This document shows positions 8,838 to 16,936 of a DNA stretch of 62,862 nucleotides, in pieces (the stretch's first letter is position 1; every line of letters starts with the position of its first letter). The position numbers and the translations under genes were made by a program. This stretch comes from an uncultured Dorea sp. (GTDB lineage: Bacteria > Bacillota > Clostridia > Lachnospirales > Lachnospiraceae): assembly GCA_910584575.1 (NCBI GenBank), contig CAJUBG010000013.1, positions 1,379 through 64,240 on the forward strand, written 5' to 3'. The notes beneath the pieces are model-generated. The model worked only from the letters and a program-made list of their open reading frames with translations, searched no databases and was not told the origin of the DNA.

Positions 8838-8880
8838 AAAGGAGAGTTGATAATACTGCGGTATTATCGCTCTCCTTTTA
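8838..8880 (+). terminator. Strong intrinsic terminator between repeats and PBECR4 gene
   Basis: AAAGGAGA (8838-8845) pairs with TCTCCTTT (8871-8878), and GATAATAC (8849-8856) pairs with GTATTATC (8861-8868) around a TGCG tetraloop. The T-tract is short (TTTT, then AAAA), so some read-through into the downstream gene is expected. A leaky terminator before the toxin gene is typical of type III toxin-antitoxin loci. Confidence 0.85.
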
Positions 8881-8904
8881 AAATATGCAGGAGGAAGAAG
8901 GTTT

Positions 8905-9558
8905 ATGGCAAGTACATACACTCGAAAAGAAATACTGCGTATAGTCATTACGGCAGCCAAGGATTATGACGAAAAGTTGAAAGGAAATAATTATATATTT
9001 ATCTATCTTGACAAATATACAAAAGAAATCTGCTTTTTTGAAACTTTATTTCTTGCGAGGCATTTCCAACATCTGACTGGTTTAGATTATATTGACTCTA
9101 AAGGAAATATAAGGAGAAATTCGGTTGATTTTTATAATAAGTGTATTAGTAATCAAATTGCAGAAAAAGAGATTTGTTTGCGTAAGGATGGTACGACAAA
9201 ATTAAAGATGGAGGCCCTTCCTAGATTAGTAAATTTTCTATATTTATCCAAGATAACTGTGACGTATAATGGGATACGGCCTAAATTAACTGTGGACCGG
9301 TTGGTAGGGAATGTGAATTATTGTCTGGGATTTACAAAGGAAAAGCGATACTTTATGCCTAGTTCCTGTTTGCTTGAGGATATCAGAAATTTAGGGAATG
9401 ATTCATCTCAGATACTTGTGATAATGTCCAAAAAAGCGGATGGCTCAGAAAAAGTATATAAGGATATCCGATATGCTGCAAAAGGTGTAGAATTAAATAA
9501 GTTGGCATTTTCGGATGATTTGAAGAAGTTAATCTTTTTTAATCAGAATAAAGGGTAA
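8905..9558 (+). CDS. PBECR4-domain protein, predicted RNase-fold toxin
   Basis: This 217-aa protein matches, from memory, the PBECR4 family (phage Barnase-EndoU-ColicinE5/D-RelE-like nuclease 4). Diagnostic segments are NYIFIYLDKY, ARHFQHLTGLDY, SVDFYNKCISNQI, KDGTTKLKMEALPRL and the later VNYCLGF. The family is predicted, mostly by comparative genomics, to be RNA-targeting and is best known from phage polyvalent proteins. Here the domain stands alone, without signal peptide or membrane segment. The gene is much more AT-rich than its neighbours, which suggests transfer. AGGAGG lies ten bases before ATG 8905. No antitoxin protein is adjacent, but a tandem-repeat RNA with terminator lies directly upstream. 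Confidence 0.75.
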   Translation: MASTYTRKEILRIVITAAKDYDEKLKGNNYIFIYLDKYTKEICFFETLFLARHFQHLTGLDYIDSKGNIRRNSVDFYNKCISNQIAEKEICLRKDGTTKLKMEALPRLVNFLYLSKITVTYNGIRPKLTVDRLVGNVNYCLGFTKEKRYFMPSSCLLEDIRNLGNDSSQILVIMSKKADGSEKVYKDIRYAAKGVELNKLAFSDDLKKLIFFNQNKG

Positions 9559-9567
9559 ATGAGTATA

Positions 9568-9606
9568 ATTGCCAGAGGGAAACATCAAGGTTCCCTTCTG
9601 GCAATT
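9568..9606. terminator. Bidirectional terminator overlapping trmB 3' end
   Basis: AATTGCCAGAGGGAA pairs with TTCCCTTCTGGCAATT around a short loop. AT-rich flanks lie on both sides. The right arm contains the last codons of trmB. It separates the convergent PBECR4-like gene and trmB. Confidence 0.8.
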
Positions 9607-10241
9607 AATTTATAAATCGGATTCCCAAGAGCCGAAAATTTCTCCTCATACTCTGTCATTATATTCCCCTGGTTCATCTCAATATCATGATGCAAGTCAT
9701 AAGTACATCCCTTAAGCACAAATTCCGAAGAAGCATTCACCTCCGCAACCGAGAAGTCAAAGAGCAGCCGATTGTCCGTCTTAAACTCTATGACCCCGTC
9801 AGATACCAGAATCTTATGGTACCGCGCCAGAAATTCCCTGGAGGTAAGCCTCCTTGCGGCATGCCTTGCCTTGGGCCATGGGTCGGAAAAATTCAGGTAA
9901 ATGCAGTCAACTTCACCAAATGCAAATACGTCTGTAACGTTACGGGCGTCCATGCAGATAAAGCGGATATTAGAGGGCGGGGCTTCGCTGTCGTCTGAAA
10001 GCTTCTCCACCGCCCGCAAAAGGACGCTGGAATACCGTTCGATTCCGATATAATTAATCTTTGGATTCTGTCTTGCCAGGGCCAGAAGAAACTGGCCTTT
10101 CCCCATCCCGATTTCTATATGGACAGGATTGGAATTCCCGAACACCTCCTGCCATCTCCCACGGTATTCAGACTCATTTTTAACAACTTCTTTACACTCA
10201 TTTAACACGCCCCAGGCGCGCGGTATATTTCTCAGACGCAT
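9585..10241 (-). CDS. trmB: tRNA (guanine-N7)-methyltransferase
   Basis: TrmB uses S-adenosylmethionine to make m7G46 in the variable loop of tRNAs. At 218 aa it has the usual size. Motif I for SAM binding is HIEIGMGKG, followed by NYIGIERY and the family signature NFSDPWPKARHAARRL. The C-terminal TDN...F and TEYEEKF segments are also typical. It starts at ATG 10241, with GGGGGA about eight bases upstream. It runs convergent to the PBECR4-like gene and divergent from the V-ATPase operon. Confidence 0.95.
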   Translation of the reverse strand: MRLRNIPRAWGVLNECKEVVKNESEYRGRWQEVFGNSNPVHIEIGMGKGQFLLALARQNPKINYIGIERYSSVLLRAVEKLSDDSEAPPSNIRFICMDARNVTDVFAFGEVDCIYLNFSDPWPKARHAARRLTSREFLARYHKILVSDGVIEFKTDNRLLFDFSVAEVNASSEFVLKGCTYDLHHDIEMNQGNIMTEYEEKFSALGNPIYKLIARREP

Positions 10242-10489
10242 ATGAGATTCCCCCTGTTTTCAAGCGTTTTCATACTTTTCTTAGTTTATAATGAGGAGGA
10301 GAAAAAGTCAATTAAATATAAGTGTGTGAAAAACATAACAAATAAAGGATTTTTTGTTGATTTTTACTATGGAATTTTGGAAAAAACGGAGTATATTATA
10401 ATTGTGTGCAAAATGGCGGGAAATGTCGGCAAAAAATGTTGCACATATGATGAAGAATCCCAGGTAAGTAAAGGAATGGAGGCGGCTCA
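10242..10489 (+). promoter_or_regulatory. V-ATPase operon upstream region
   Basis: This 248-bp gap between divergent genes contains a perfect -10 TATAAT at 10397-10402 but no good -35 at the right distance. It is the best candidate promoter for the nine-gene ATPase operon. No operator-like inverted repeat was noticed. Confidence 0.4.
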
Positions 10490-10801
10490 ATGAACACGGT
10501 TGTAAAGAAACTGGCTGATATCGAGGCGACGGCGGAAGCGATTGTGGAGCATGCACATGCCCAAAAGAGCGAGATCGAGAAGAAGATCCAGGCAGAGCGA
10601 GATCATTTTGACGAGACGATTGAGGACGAGACTCAAAAGCAGTTAGCGCAGATAAGGCAGGAGGCAGATGAGAAGATGGAGAGGATTCTCAAAGAGCAGC
10701 GGGAAAAGAACCGATCCACGATTGACAACTTAAAGAAGGAATTCGAGGAAAACCATACTGCGTATGCCAGGGAGATTCTGGCGCATATTGTAGAGGTGTA
10801 G
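10490..10801 (+). CDS. ntpF: V/A-type ATPase subunit G/H (peripheral stalk)
   Basis: This 103-aa protein is almost entirely charged coiled coil (Lys, Glu, Gln, Asp), as expected for the G/H subunit that pairs with subunit E in the peripheral stalk. It is the first gene of the operon and starts at ATG 10490 behind GGAGGCGG. The assignment rests on size, heptad-like composition and position; this subunit is poorly conserved in sequence. Confidence 0.75.
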   Translation: MNTVVKKLADIEATAEAIVEHAHAQKSEIEKKIQAERDHFDETIEDETQKQLAQIRQEADEKMERILKEQREKNRSTIDNLKKEFEENHTAYAREILAHIVEV

Positions 10802-10804
10802 GGC

Positions 10805-11851
10805 ATGGGGAATGTGATGTCGTACAGCGGGCTTACAACGAAGATACGGGCGATGCAGGCTAAGCTTCTTACCAGTCGGGATTTTGAGAATATCGCGAAC
10901 CTAAGAAGCGTGCCGGAGGCAATCGAGTATCTGAAAGGGAAGCCGGCCTATGCAAGATACGTAGAACAGATGGATGTATCGCTGTATCACAGGGGGAATA
11001 TGGAGAAGATACTGTATCAGTCGTTGTTTGATGACTATACGAGAATCTTCCGGTTTGCAGGGATGGAACAGAAGAAGTTTCTGAAGCTTTATTGGAAGCG
11101 GTATGAAATCGACTTGATTAATTACTGTCTCCGTATCGTTTTCAACCACTATGATATGCCCTTTGATATAGCGTACAAGAAGGAATTTTTTGATAAATAT
11201 TCCCAGATATCCATAGACCGTCTGATTACGTCGCGGAATGTGGAGGAGTTGATTGACAATCTTAAGGATACGGAATATTATGCGCCGCTTAAGGCTCTCA
11301 GGGAGACGGAAGGCGCTACATTGTTCGACTATGACCTGACCCTTGACCTGTATTATTTCTCCGAGATGTGGAGAAAGAACCGTAGAATCCTAAATGGCAA
11401 GGAACGGGAAATGTATGTGCGGGATATTGGCATGAAGATTGACCTTTTGAATATCCAGTGGATTTATCGGGCGAAGAAGTATTATCATAAACTGCCGCCG
11501 GACATCTATTCCATGACTATTCCGGTTCAGTACAGGCTTAGCGTGGATGAGTTTAAGGGGCTGGTGGAGACGCCCACTGTCGAGGAATACGAGAAGCGTC
11601 TGGAGGAGACGTATTATGCCAGGAAATTTGCGGATATCAGCGGAAAGACGTTGGAGGCTACCTACAAGGAGTGCCTGCGGCGTCAGTATATCAGTGACCG
11701 GAGACGGGAACCCTATTCCATAGCGACGGTGAATACCTATCTGTTTTTGAAGGAAGAGGAGATATATAAACTAACTACGGCCCTTGAATGTATCCGTTAC
11801 GGCTTATCTTCAAGAGAAACGTTAGGATACTTAGGAGGTGTGATGCAATGA
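10805..11851 (+). CDS. ntpC: V/A-type ATPase subunit C (d subunit)
   Basis: Subunit C caps the membrane rotor ring and couples it to the central stalk. At 348 aa it has the family length and is mostly helical. The N-terminal segment SYSGLTTKIRAMQAKLLT is typical of the AC39/V0D family. It starts three bases after the G/H stop, and its TGA overlaps the ATG of subunit I (ATGA at 11848-11851), which indicates translational coupling. Confidence 0.85.
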   Translation: MGNVMSYSGLTTKIRAMQAKLLTSRDFENIANLRSVPEAIEYLKGKPAYARYVEQMDVSLYHRGNMEKILYQSLFDDYTRIFRFAGMEQKKFLKLYWKRYEIDLINYCLRIVFNHYDMPFDIAYKKEFFDKYSQISIDRLITSRNVEELIDNLKDTEYYAPLKALRETEGATLFDYDLTLDLYYFSEMWRKNRRILNGKEREMYVRDIGMKIDLLNIQWIYRAKKYYHKLPPDIYSMTIPVQYRLSVDEFKGLVETPTVEEYEKRLEETYYARKFADISGKTLEATYKECLRRQYISDRRREPYSIATVNTYLFLKEEEIYKLTTALECIRYGLSSRETLGYLGGVMQ

Positions 11852-13782
11852 TTGTTAAGATGAAGTTTTTGAGCATCAGCGGTCCGAGAATGGATATAGA
11901 CCGTGTGTGCGACAAATATCTGTCCAAATATGAGATGCAGCTTGAGAATGCGGTCACTGAGCTTAAGACGACAGATAATCTTCTGCCTTTCGTGGAGGTG
12001 AACCCCTATAAAGACGCCCTGGCAAAGGCAGAGCAGTTCGCTGCTCTTTTACCGCAGGAAGCAGATTATATTGACCAGTCTATGTCGAAAGAGCAGATGC
12101 TTGCTTTTATTCGGGAGATTAACCACGATTATCTGGATTTGCAGGAAAAGAAGGAGTTGCTGAACAAGAAGGAGAATGAAGTAAGAGAACGGCTGAATGT
12201 GTTAGAGCCGTTTTCACCTCTTGACTTAGAGCTGCATAAGACGATGCATTACAGGTACATGAAGATTCGTTTCGGACGGATTGGAGTGGACTATTACAAG
12301 AGGCTTGAGAAGTATCTGTTCGGCGATTTGCAGGCTGTGTTCCTGGAGGGGACAAGGAATGAAAATTATGTCTATGGGTGCTACTTCGTATCAAATGTGG
12401 ATACGAGCAAGGTAGATTCGGCATTTAATTCTCTGCATTTTGAGAGGATTGCGATTCCGTCAGAATTTATCGGGACTCCGAAGGATGCCTGCATGAGTAT
12501 GCAGAAGGATATCGAGGAGGTCAAAAAGGAGATAGAGGAGATTGACCGGAAGATTGAAGAACTGGTAAGCAGCCATGCCGCTAAAATTTTAGGCGCCAGA
12601 AAGCGGCTTGAGGAATTGTCAAATAACTTTGATGTGCGAAAGATGGCGGCAAGGACGGACGTAGGGGATACTAAGGAGGATTATTATATTCTCTGCGGCT
12701 GGATGGGAGAAGGCGACGTAGCGGCTCTGATGGAGGAAGCAAAAGACGATGACAGAGTGTTTATTGTGGTGGAGGAGGACCGTGAGAAGTTCTTTGGAGA
12801 GCCACCCACGAAGCTTAAGAATCCCAGATTTTTTAAGCCCTTTGAGCTGTTTATCAAAATGTACGGGCTGCCGGCCCATGATGAGATGGATCCGACCATG
12901 TTTGTGGCGCTAACTTATACATTTATCTTTGGCGCAATGTTCGGCGACGTGGGGCAGGGCTTCTGCCTGTTCCTGATTGGCGGTCTGATTTACATAAAGA
13001 AAAAGATGAGTCTGGCGGGGATTGTGTCCATTGCGGGTATATTTTCTATGATTTTTGGCGTGATGTTCGGCAGTATCTTTGGATTTGAGGATATCATTCC
13101 CGCGGTCTGGATGCGTCCTGTGGAGGCAATGACGAATCTGCCGTTTATCGGCCAGTTGAATACGGTGTTTATTATTGCGATTGCGTTTGGTATGGCCCTG
13201 AATATTCTGGTTATGATTTTCCAGATTATTAACGCGGCAAAATCCCACGACACGGAGAATCTGTGGTTTTCCACAAACGGTGTTGCGGGGCTTGTGTTCT
13301 ATGGGTTCCTTGTGCTGACCATCGTACTGTATATGACCGGACACAAGGTTCCGGGAAATGTAATGATGGCCGTATTCCTTGGAATTCCGATACTGATTTT
13401 TCTGTTCAAGGAGCCGCTTACGAATCTGGTAGAGCACAACCACAAGAAGATGGAGGAAAGCAAGGCAATGTTTCTGGTTCAAGGCTTCTTTGAACTGTTC
13501 GAGACGCTTCTGAGCTATTTTTCCAACACCCTTTCCTATGTACGTATCGGGGCGTTTGCAGTAAGCCATGCGGCGATTATGGAGGTGGTGCTGATGCTGT
13601 CGGGTGCAGAGAACGGAACACCCAACTTATTCGGCATTATTTTGGGAAATGTAGTCGTGTGTGCCCTGGAGGGCCTGATCGTAGGGATTCAGGTACTTCG
13701 TCTGGAATATTATGAGATGTTCAGCCGTTTCTACAAAGGAAGCGGACGGGAATTTAAACCATTTAACAAGCAGAGTAAATAG
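11848..13782 (+). CDS. ntpI: V/A-type ATPase subunit I (a subunit, membrane stator)
   Basis: Subunit I forms the ion half-channels of the membrane stator. The 644-aa protein has a cytoplasmic N-terminal half with coiled coils and a C-terminal half with about seven or eight membrane helices. The segment FFELFETLLSYFSNTLSYVRI holds the conserved Arg that faces the rotor carboxylate. The start is ATG 11848, overlapping the stop of subunit C, with AGGAGGTG just upstream. Longer open frame upstream is read-through of subunit C sequence. Confidence 0.93.
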   Translation: MIVKMKFLSISGPRMDIDRVCDKYLSKYEMQLENAVTELKTTDNLLPFVEVNPYKDALAKAEQFAALLPQEADYIDQSMSKEQMLAFIREINHDYLDLQEKKELLNKKENEVRERLNVLEPFSPLDLELHKTMHYRYMKIRFGRIGVDYYKRLEKYLFGDLQAVFLEGTRNENYVYGCYFVSNVDTSKVDSAFNSLHFERIAIPSEFIGTPKDACMSMQKDIEEVKKEIEEIDRKIEELVSSHAAKILGARKRLEELSNNFDVRKMAARTDVGDTKEDYYILCGWMGEGDVAALMEEAKDDDRVFIVVEEDREKFFGEPPTKLKNPRFFKPFELFIKMYGLPAHDEMDPTMFVALTYTFIFGAMFGDVGQGFCLFLIGGLIYIKKKMSLAGIVSIAGIFSMIFGVMFGSIFGFEDIIPAVWMRPVEAMTNLPFIGQLNTVFIIAIAFGMALNILVMIFQIINAAKSHDTENLWFSTNGVAGLVFYGFLVLTIVLYMTGHKVPGNVMMAVFLGIPILIFLFKEPLTNLVEHNHKKMEESKAMFLVQGFFELFETLLSYFSNTLSYVRIGAFAVSHAAIMEVVLMLSGAENGTPNLFGIILGNVVVCALEGLIVGIQVLRLEYYEMFSRFYKGSGREFKPFNKQSK

Positions 13783-13805
13783 TAGATATAAGGAGGATAT
13801 ATGTC

Positions 13806-14237
13806 ATGACTTTAACGGTGAAATTATTACTTATTGCGGCACTGGTGCTTAGCATCATCATTCCATTCGGGTACTTTCTGATTGGAGAAAAGACGAAGAA
13901 GCGTTACAAGAGGGCCATTGGGGTAAATGCGTTCTTCTATTTCGGCGCGTTTGCCATTGCAGGGATTATGATGTTTGGCGGTGCGCCGGCTCAGGCGGCA
14001 GATGTTGCCGAGACTGCTTCTAATGCTGTCGGATTTGGATATCTAGCCGCTGCGCTTTCAACCGGCCTTTCCTGTGTGGGCGGCGGTATTGCCGTTGCCA
14101 GTGCAGCCAGCGCAGCCCTGGGCGCTATCAGTGAGGATTCAAGCGCTTTGGGTAAGTCTCTCATTTTCGTAGGTCTTGCGGAAGGTGTCTGTCTGTACGG
14201 ATTGATCATCTCCTTCATGATCCTGGGTAAATTGTAA
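13806..14237 (+). CDS. ntpK: V/A-type ATPase subunit K (rotor proteolipid)
   Basis: This 143-aa rotor ring subunit has about four membrane helices. Only the C-terminal hairpin is proteolipid-like: it is Gly/Ala-rich and carries the single ion-binding Glu126 in GLAEGVCLYG. The N-terminal helix pair (LLLIAALVLSIIIPFGYFL, then FFYFGAFAIAGIMMFGG) does not look like a second c-type hairpin. The first proteolipid helix has no evident Gln like that which binds Na+ in Enterococcus NtpK, so the coupling ion (H+ or Na+) cannot be decided here. Confidence 0.9.
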   Translation: MTLTVKLLLIAALVLSIIIPFGYFLIGEKTKKRYKRAIGVNAFFYFGAFAIAGIMMFGGAPAQAADVAETASNAVGFGYLAAALSTGLSCVGGGIAVASAASAALGAISEDSSALGKSLIFVGLAEGVCLYGLIISFMILGKL

Positions 14238-14238
14238 G

Positions 14239-14547
14239 ATGAAGATGTATCTGATCAGTGATAATGTCGATACGCTGACGGGAATGAGGCTTGCAGGAGT
14301 AGACGGAATCGTTGTCCATGAGAGAGATGAGCTGCGGGATGCGATTGAAACTGCTATGAACGATAAGACTGTGGGGATTATCCTGCTGACAGAGAAGTTT
14401 GGCAGGGAATTTCCGGACTTGATTGACGAAATTAAGCTTGGACGTACCATGCCTCTGCTGATTGAGATTCCTGACAGGCACGGAACCGGACGCAAGAAAG
14501 ACTTTATCACTTCTTATGTAAATGAGGCGATTGGACTGAAACTATAA
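14239..14547 (+). CDS. ntpG: V/A-type ATPase subunit F (central stalk)
   Basis: This 102-aa Rossmann-like small subunit of the central rotor stalk binds subunit D. The pattern MYLISDNVDTLTGMRLAG and VGIILLTEKF fits the ATP-synt_F family. It begins one base after the subunit K stop. The order K-F-E-A-B-D places it inside one transcription unit. Confidence 0.9.
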   Translation: MKMYLISDNVDTLTGMRLAGVDGIVVHERDELRDAIETAMNDKTVGIILLTEKFGREFPDLIDEIKLGRTMPLLIEIPDRHGTGRKKDFITSYVNEAIGLKL

Positions 14548-14569
14548 ATGATATCGGGAGGTGGCAGAC

Positions 14570-15157
14570 TTGACGATTGATGATAAGATATCACATCTGC
14601 AGGCGGCGGCAATGGAGGAAGCAAGGGCAGAGGGCAATGCGATCATGAAGCAGCATGAGGATGCGCTGCTTGGCGTGTTTGAGCAGCATAGGGCGGAGAT
14701 GGTCCGCCAGGCGGAGACACGGGTGAAGACTGAGCGTGTCGGCGCGCAGCAGCAGCTTAATATGGCGATGTCCAAGGCGCAGCTTGAGTTGAAGCGGGAA
14801 TTGAGTAAAACCCAGAAGGAACTGAAAACGGAGTTGTTTGAGGAAGTCCGTGAAGTAGTTCAGGAATATATGAAGTCAGAGGAATATCCGCGCCTTTTGA
14901 TTGCTTATATCGAGAAGGCGGCAAAATTTGCTAACGGCGCGCCCATGACGATCTATATTAATCCCTCGGATGAGGATAAGAAGGAGTATCTTGAGGACCA
15001 TACGGGCATGGCCCTGACTGTGAGCAAGGAGGACTTTATCGGCGGCGTGCGTGCGGTAATCCAGGAGAAGAATATTTTGATTGACCATGCCTTTAAGGGC
15101 GCGATTGAGAACGAATACAGGAAGTTCATGTTCAAGGGAGGTGTGCAGGTTGGATAG
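14570..15157 (+). CDS. ntpE: V/A-type ATPase subunit E (peripheral stalk), TTG start
   Basis: Subunit E pairs with G/H in the peripheral stalk. The 195-aa protein has a long N-terminal coiled coil (ISHLQAAAMEEARAEGN onward) and a globular C-terminal domain. I chose TTG 14570 because GGGAGG (14556-14561) lies eight bases before it; the alternative GTG 14561 would sit inside the ribosome binding site. Its TAG overlaps the start of subunit A. Confidence 0.87.
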   Translation: MTIDDKISHLQAAAMEEARAEGNAIMKQHEDALLGVFEQHRAEMVRQAETRVKTERVGAQQQLNMAMSKAQLELKRELSKTQKELKTELFEEVREVVQEYMKSEEYPRLLIAYIEKAAKFANGAPMTIYINPSDEDKKEYLEDHTGMALTVSKEDFIGGVRAVIQEKNILIDHAFKGAIENEYRKFMFKGGVQVG

Positions 15158-16922
15158 TGTTACGGCTGGAAAAATCTACGGGATTAACGGGCCTGTCATT
15201 TACCTGAAGGATAAGACGGAGTTTAAGATGTCGGAGATGGTGTATGTCGGCGAGGAGAAGCTTGTTGGCGAGGTTATCTCTCTTGACAAGGATATAACGA
15301 CTATCCAGGTGTACGAGGAGACGTCAGGGCTTCGTCCGGGAGAGACGGTGGAGGCTACTGGGGCGGCGGTTTCCGTGACCCTTGCGCCTGGGATACTGAA
15401 TAATATTTTTGACGGAATTGAGCGACCTCTGGAACGGATTGCCGATAATGGCGGCGCGTTTATTACCAGAGGTGTCAGCGTAGATTCGCTGGATGTGGAT
15501 AGATTGTGGGAGACTCACATTACTGTGGCTTTAGGCGAGGCGGTTCACGCAGGGACAGTGATTGCCGAGGTGCAGGAGACGCAGGCGATTCTGCACAAAT
15601 GCATGGTGCCTCCGGATGTGGAGGGTACTGTGGTGTCTGTGGTTCCGGACGGCGACTATACGATCCAGGATGTCCTGGTTGTGTTGGAATTGTCGGATGG
15701 TACCAGGAAAGAGCTTACTATGACTCAGAAATGGCCGATTCGTGTACCGCGTCCGGTAAGCCACCGGTTTCCGGCCACCGTACCTCTTGTGACAGGGCAG
15801 AGGATTCTGGATACCATGTTCCCCATTGCAAAGGGGGGGACGGCGGCGATTCCCGGCGGTTTCGGAACAGGGAAAACCATGACGCAGCATCAGATTGCCA
15901 AGTGGGCGGATGCGGATATTATTATTTATATCGGATGCGGTGAGCGTGGAAATGAGATGACCCAGGTATTGGAAGAATTTTCGGAGTTGGTGGATCCTAA
16001 AACGGGCAATCCATTGATGGATCGGACCACGCTGATTGCAAATACTTCCAATATGCCGGTTGCTGCCCGTGAGGCTTCTATTTATACGGGGCTTACTTTG
16101 GCGGAGTATTATCGGGATATGGGATATGACGTGGCGATTATGGCGGATTCTACCTCCCGTTGGGCGGAGGCTTTGCGTGAGCTTTCCGGACGTTTGGAGG
16201 AGATGCCCGCTGAGGAGGGATTTCCGGCGTATCTGGCGTCTCGGCTGTCGGCCTTCTATGAGAGGGCGGGCATGATGCAGACTTTAAACGGAGAGACGGG
16301 GTCTGTGTCGATTATCGGCGCGGTTTCTCCTCAGGGCGGAGATTTCTCTGAACCTGTGACTCAGAATACGAAGCGTTTTGTCCGGTGCTTCTGGGGGCTT
16401 GATAAGTCTCTGGCGTATTCCAGACATTTTCCGGCGATTCACTGGCTGAGCAGTTACAGCGAGTACCTGAGCGACTTAAGCGGATGGTATGCGGATCATG
16501 TGTCTCCCAAGTTTGTAGACTACCGGAACCGGATGATGGCGATTTTAAATCAGGAAAGCAGCCTGATGGAAATCGTAAAGCTTATCGGCGGGGATGTGCT
16601 TCCGGATGACCAGAAGCTGATTCTTGAGATTGCGAAGGTTATCCGTCTGGGATTTTTGCAGCAGAATGCATTTCACAAGGACGACACCTGTGTGTCTATG
16701 GAGAAGCAGTTTAAGATGATGGAGGTAATTCTGTATCTGTACAAGACTGCGCGGCATCTGGTGGCAATGGGGCAGCCTATGTCTGTATTGAAGGCAGAGG
16801 GTATTTTCGAGAAGGTTATTGCCATAAAGTATGACGTGCCTAATGACAATTTGCAGTTGTTGGATTTGTATAAGAGAGATATTGATGAATTCTATAATCG
16901 CGTGATTGCGAAGAACGCATAA
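15150..16922 (+). CDS. ntpA: V/A-type ATPase catalytic subunit A, TTG start
   Basis: This is the catalytic nucleotide-binding subunit, 590 aa. The P-loop is GGFGTGKT at about residue 236, followed by the GERGNEM and MADSTSRWAEALRE segments, and it carries the long non-homologous insert of A subunits. TTG 15150 is the start: GGGAGG (15136-15141) lies eight bases upstream and the protein then begins DSVTAGKIYGINGPV like its orthologues. The first eight bases overlap the end of subunit E. The open frame upstream of this TTG is read-through within subunit E. Confidence 0.96.
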   Translation: MDSVTAGKIYGINGPVIYLKDKTEFKMSEMVYVGEEKLVGEVISLDKDITTIQVYEETSGLRPGETVEATGAAVSVTLAPGILNNIFDGIERPLERIADNGGAFITRGVSVDSLDVDRLWETHITVALGEAVHAGTVIAEVQETQAILHKCMVPPDVEGTVVSVVPDGDYTIQDVLVVLELSDGTRKELTMTQKWPIRVPRPVSHRFPATVPLVTGQRILDTMFPIAKGGTAAIPGGFGTGKTMTQHQIAKWADADIIIYIGCGERGNEMTQVLEEFSELVDPKTGNPLMDRTTLIANTSNMPVAAREASIYTGLTLAEYYRDMGYDVAIMADSTSRWAEALRELSGRLEEMPAEEGFPAYLASRLSAFYERAGMMQTLNGETGSVSIIGAVSPQGGDFSEPVTQNTKRFVRCFWGLDKSLAYSRHFPAIHWLSSYSEYLSDLSGWYADHVSPKFVDYRNRMMAILNQESSLMEIVKLIGGDVLPDDQKLILEIAKVIRLGFLQQNAFHKDDTCVSMEKQFKMMEVILYLYKTARHLVAMGQPMSVLKAEGIFEKVIAIKYDVPNDNLQLLDLYKRDIDEFYNRVIAKNA

Positions 16923-16936
16923 GGAGGGAACTGTAC

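Larger units (their letters stand above)
8684..8880 (+). ncRNA. Structured repeat RNA, candidate RNA antitoxin or attenuating leader
   Basis: This predicted transcript of about 195 nt runs from the consensus promoter to a strong intrinsic terminator. The first part can fold through TTTCGG/CCGAAA (8702-8707 and 8726-8731) around GGTG/CACC. Two 52-nt repeats follow. Each contains the hairpin TGCC-GGTGGTT-GGC(A/G); in copy 1 the loop GGTT could also pair with the downstream AACC at 8775-8778, giving an H-type pseudoknot. I compared it by eye with glycine, c-di-GMP, guanidine-II and T-box consensus patterns and found no match. The arrangement is like a type III antitoxin RNA; a terminator-controlled leader is the alternative. 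Confidence 0.55.

Noticed and set aside
8684..8880. Glycine, c-di-GMP, guanidine-II, T-box or hammerhead RNA
   Set aside because: The tandem layout, the ACGA and GAAA strings recall these classes, but core conserved positions are missing for each by eye.
8748..8969. 73-aa open frame across the tandem repeats
   Set aside because: It reads through the repeat RNA and terminator, has no ribosome binding site, and the 52-nt period shifts frame between copies.
12910..13569. 219-aa minus-strand open frame inside subunit I
   Set aside because: Antisense shadow of the membrane region of ntpI, with no coding features of its own.
15506..15943. 145-aa Gly/Asp-rich open frame
   Set aside because: Out-of-frame shadow of ntpA; composition is an artefact.
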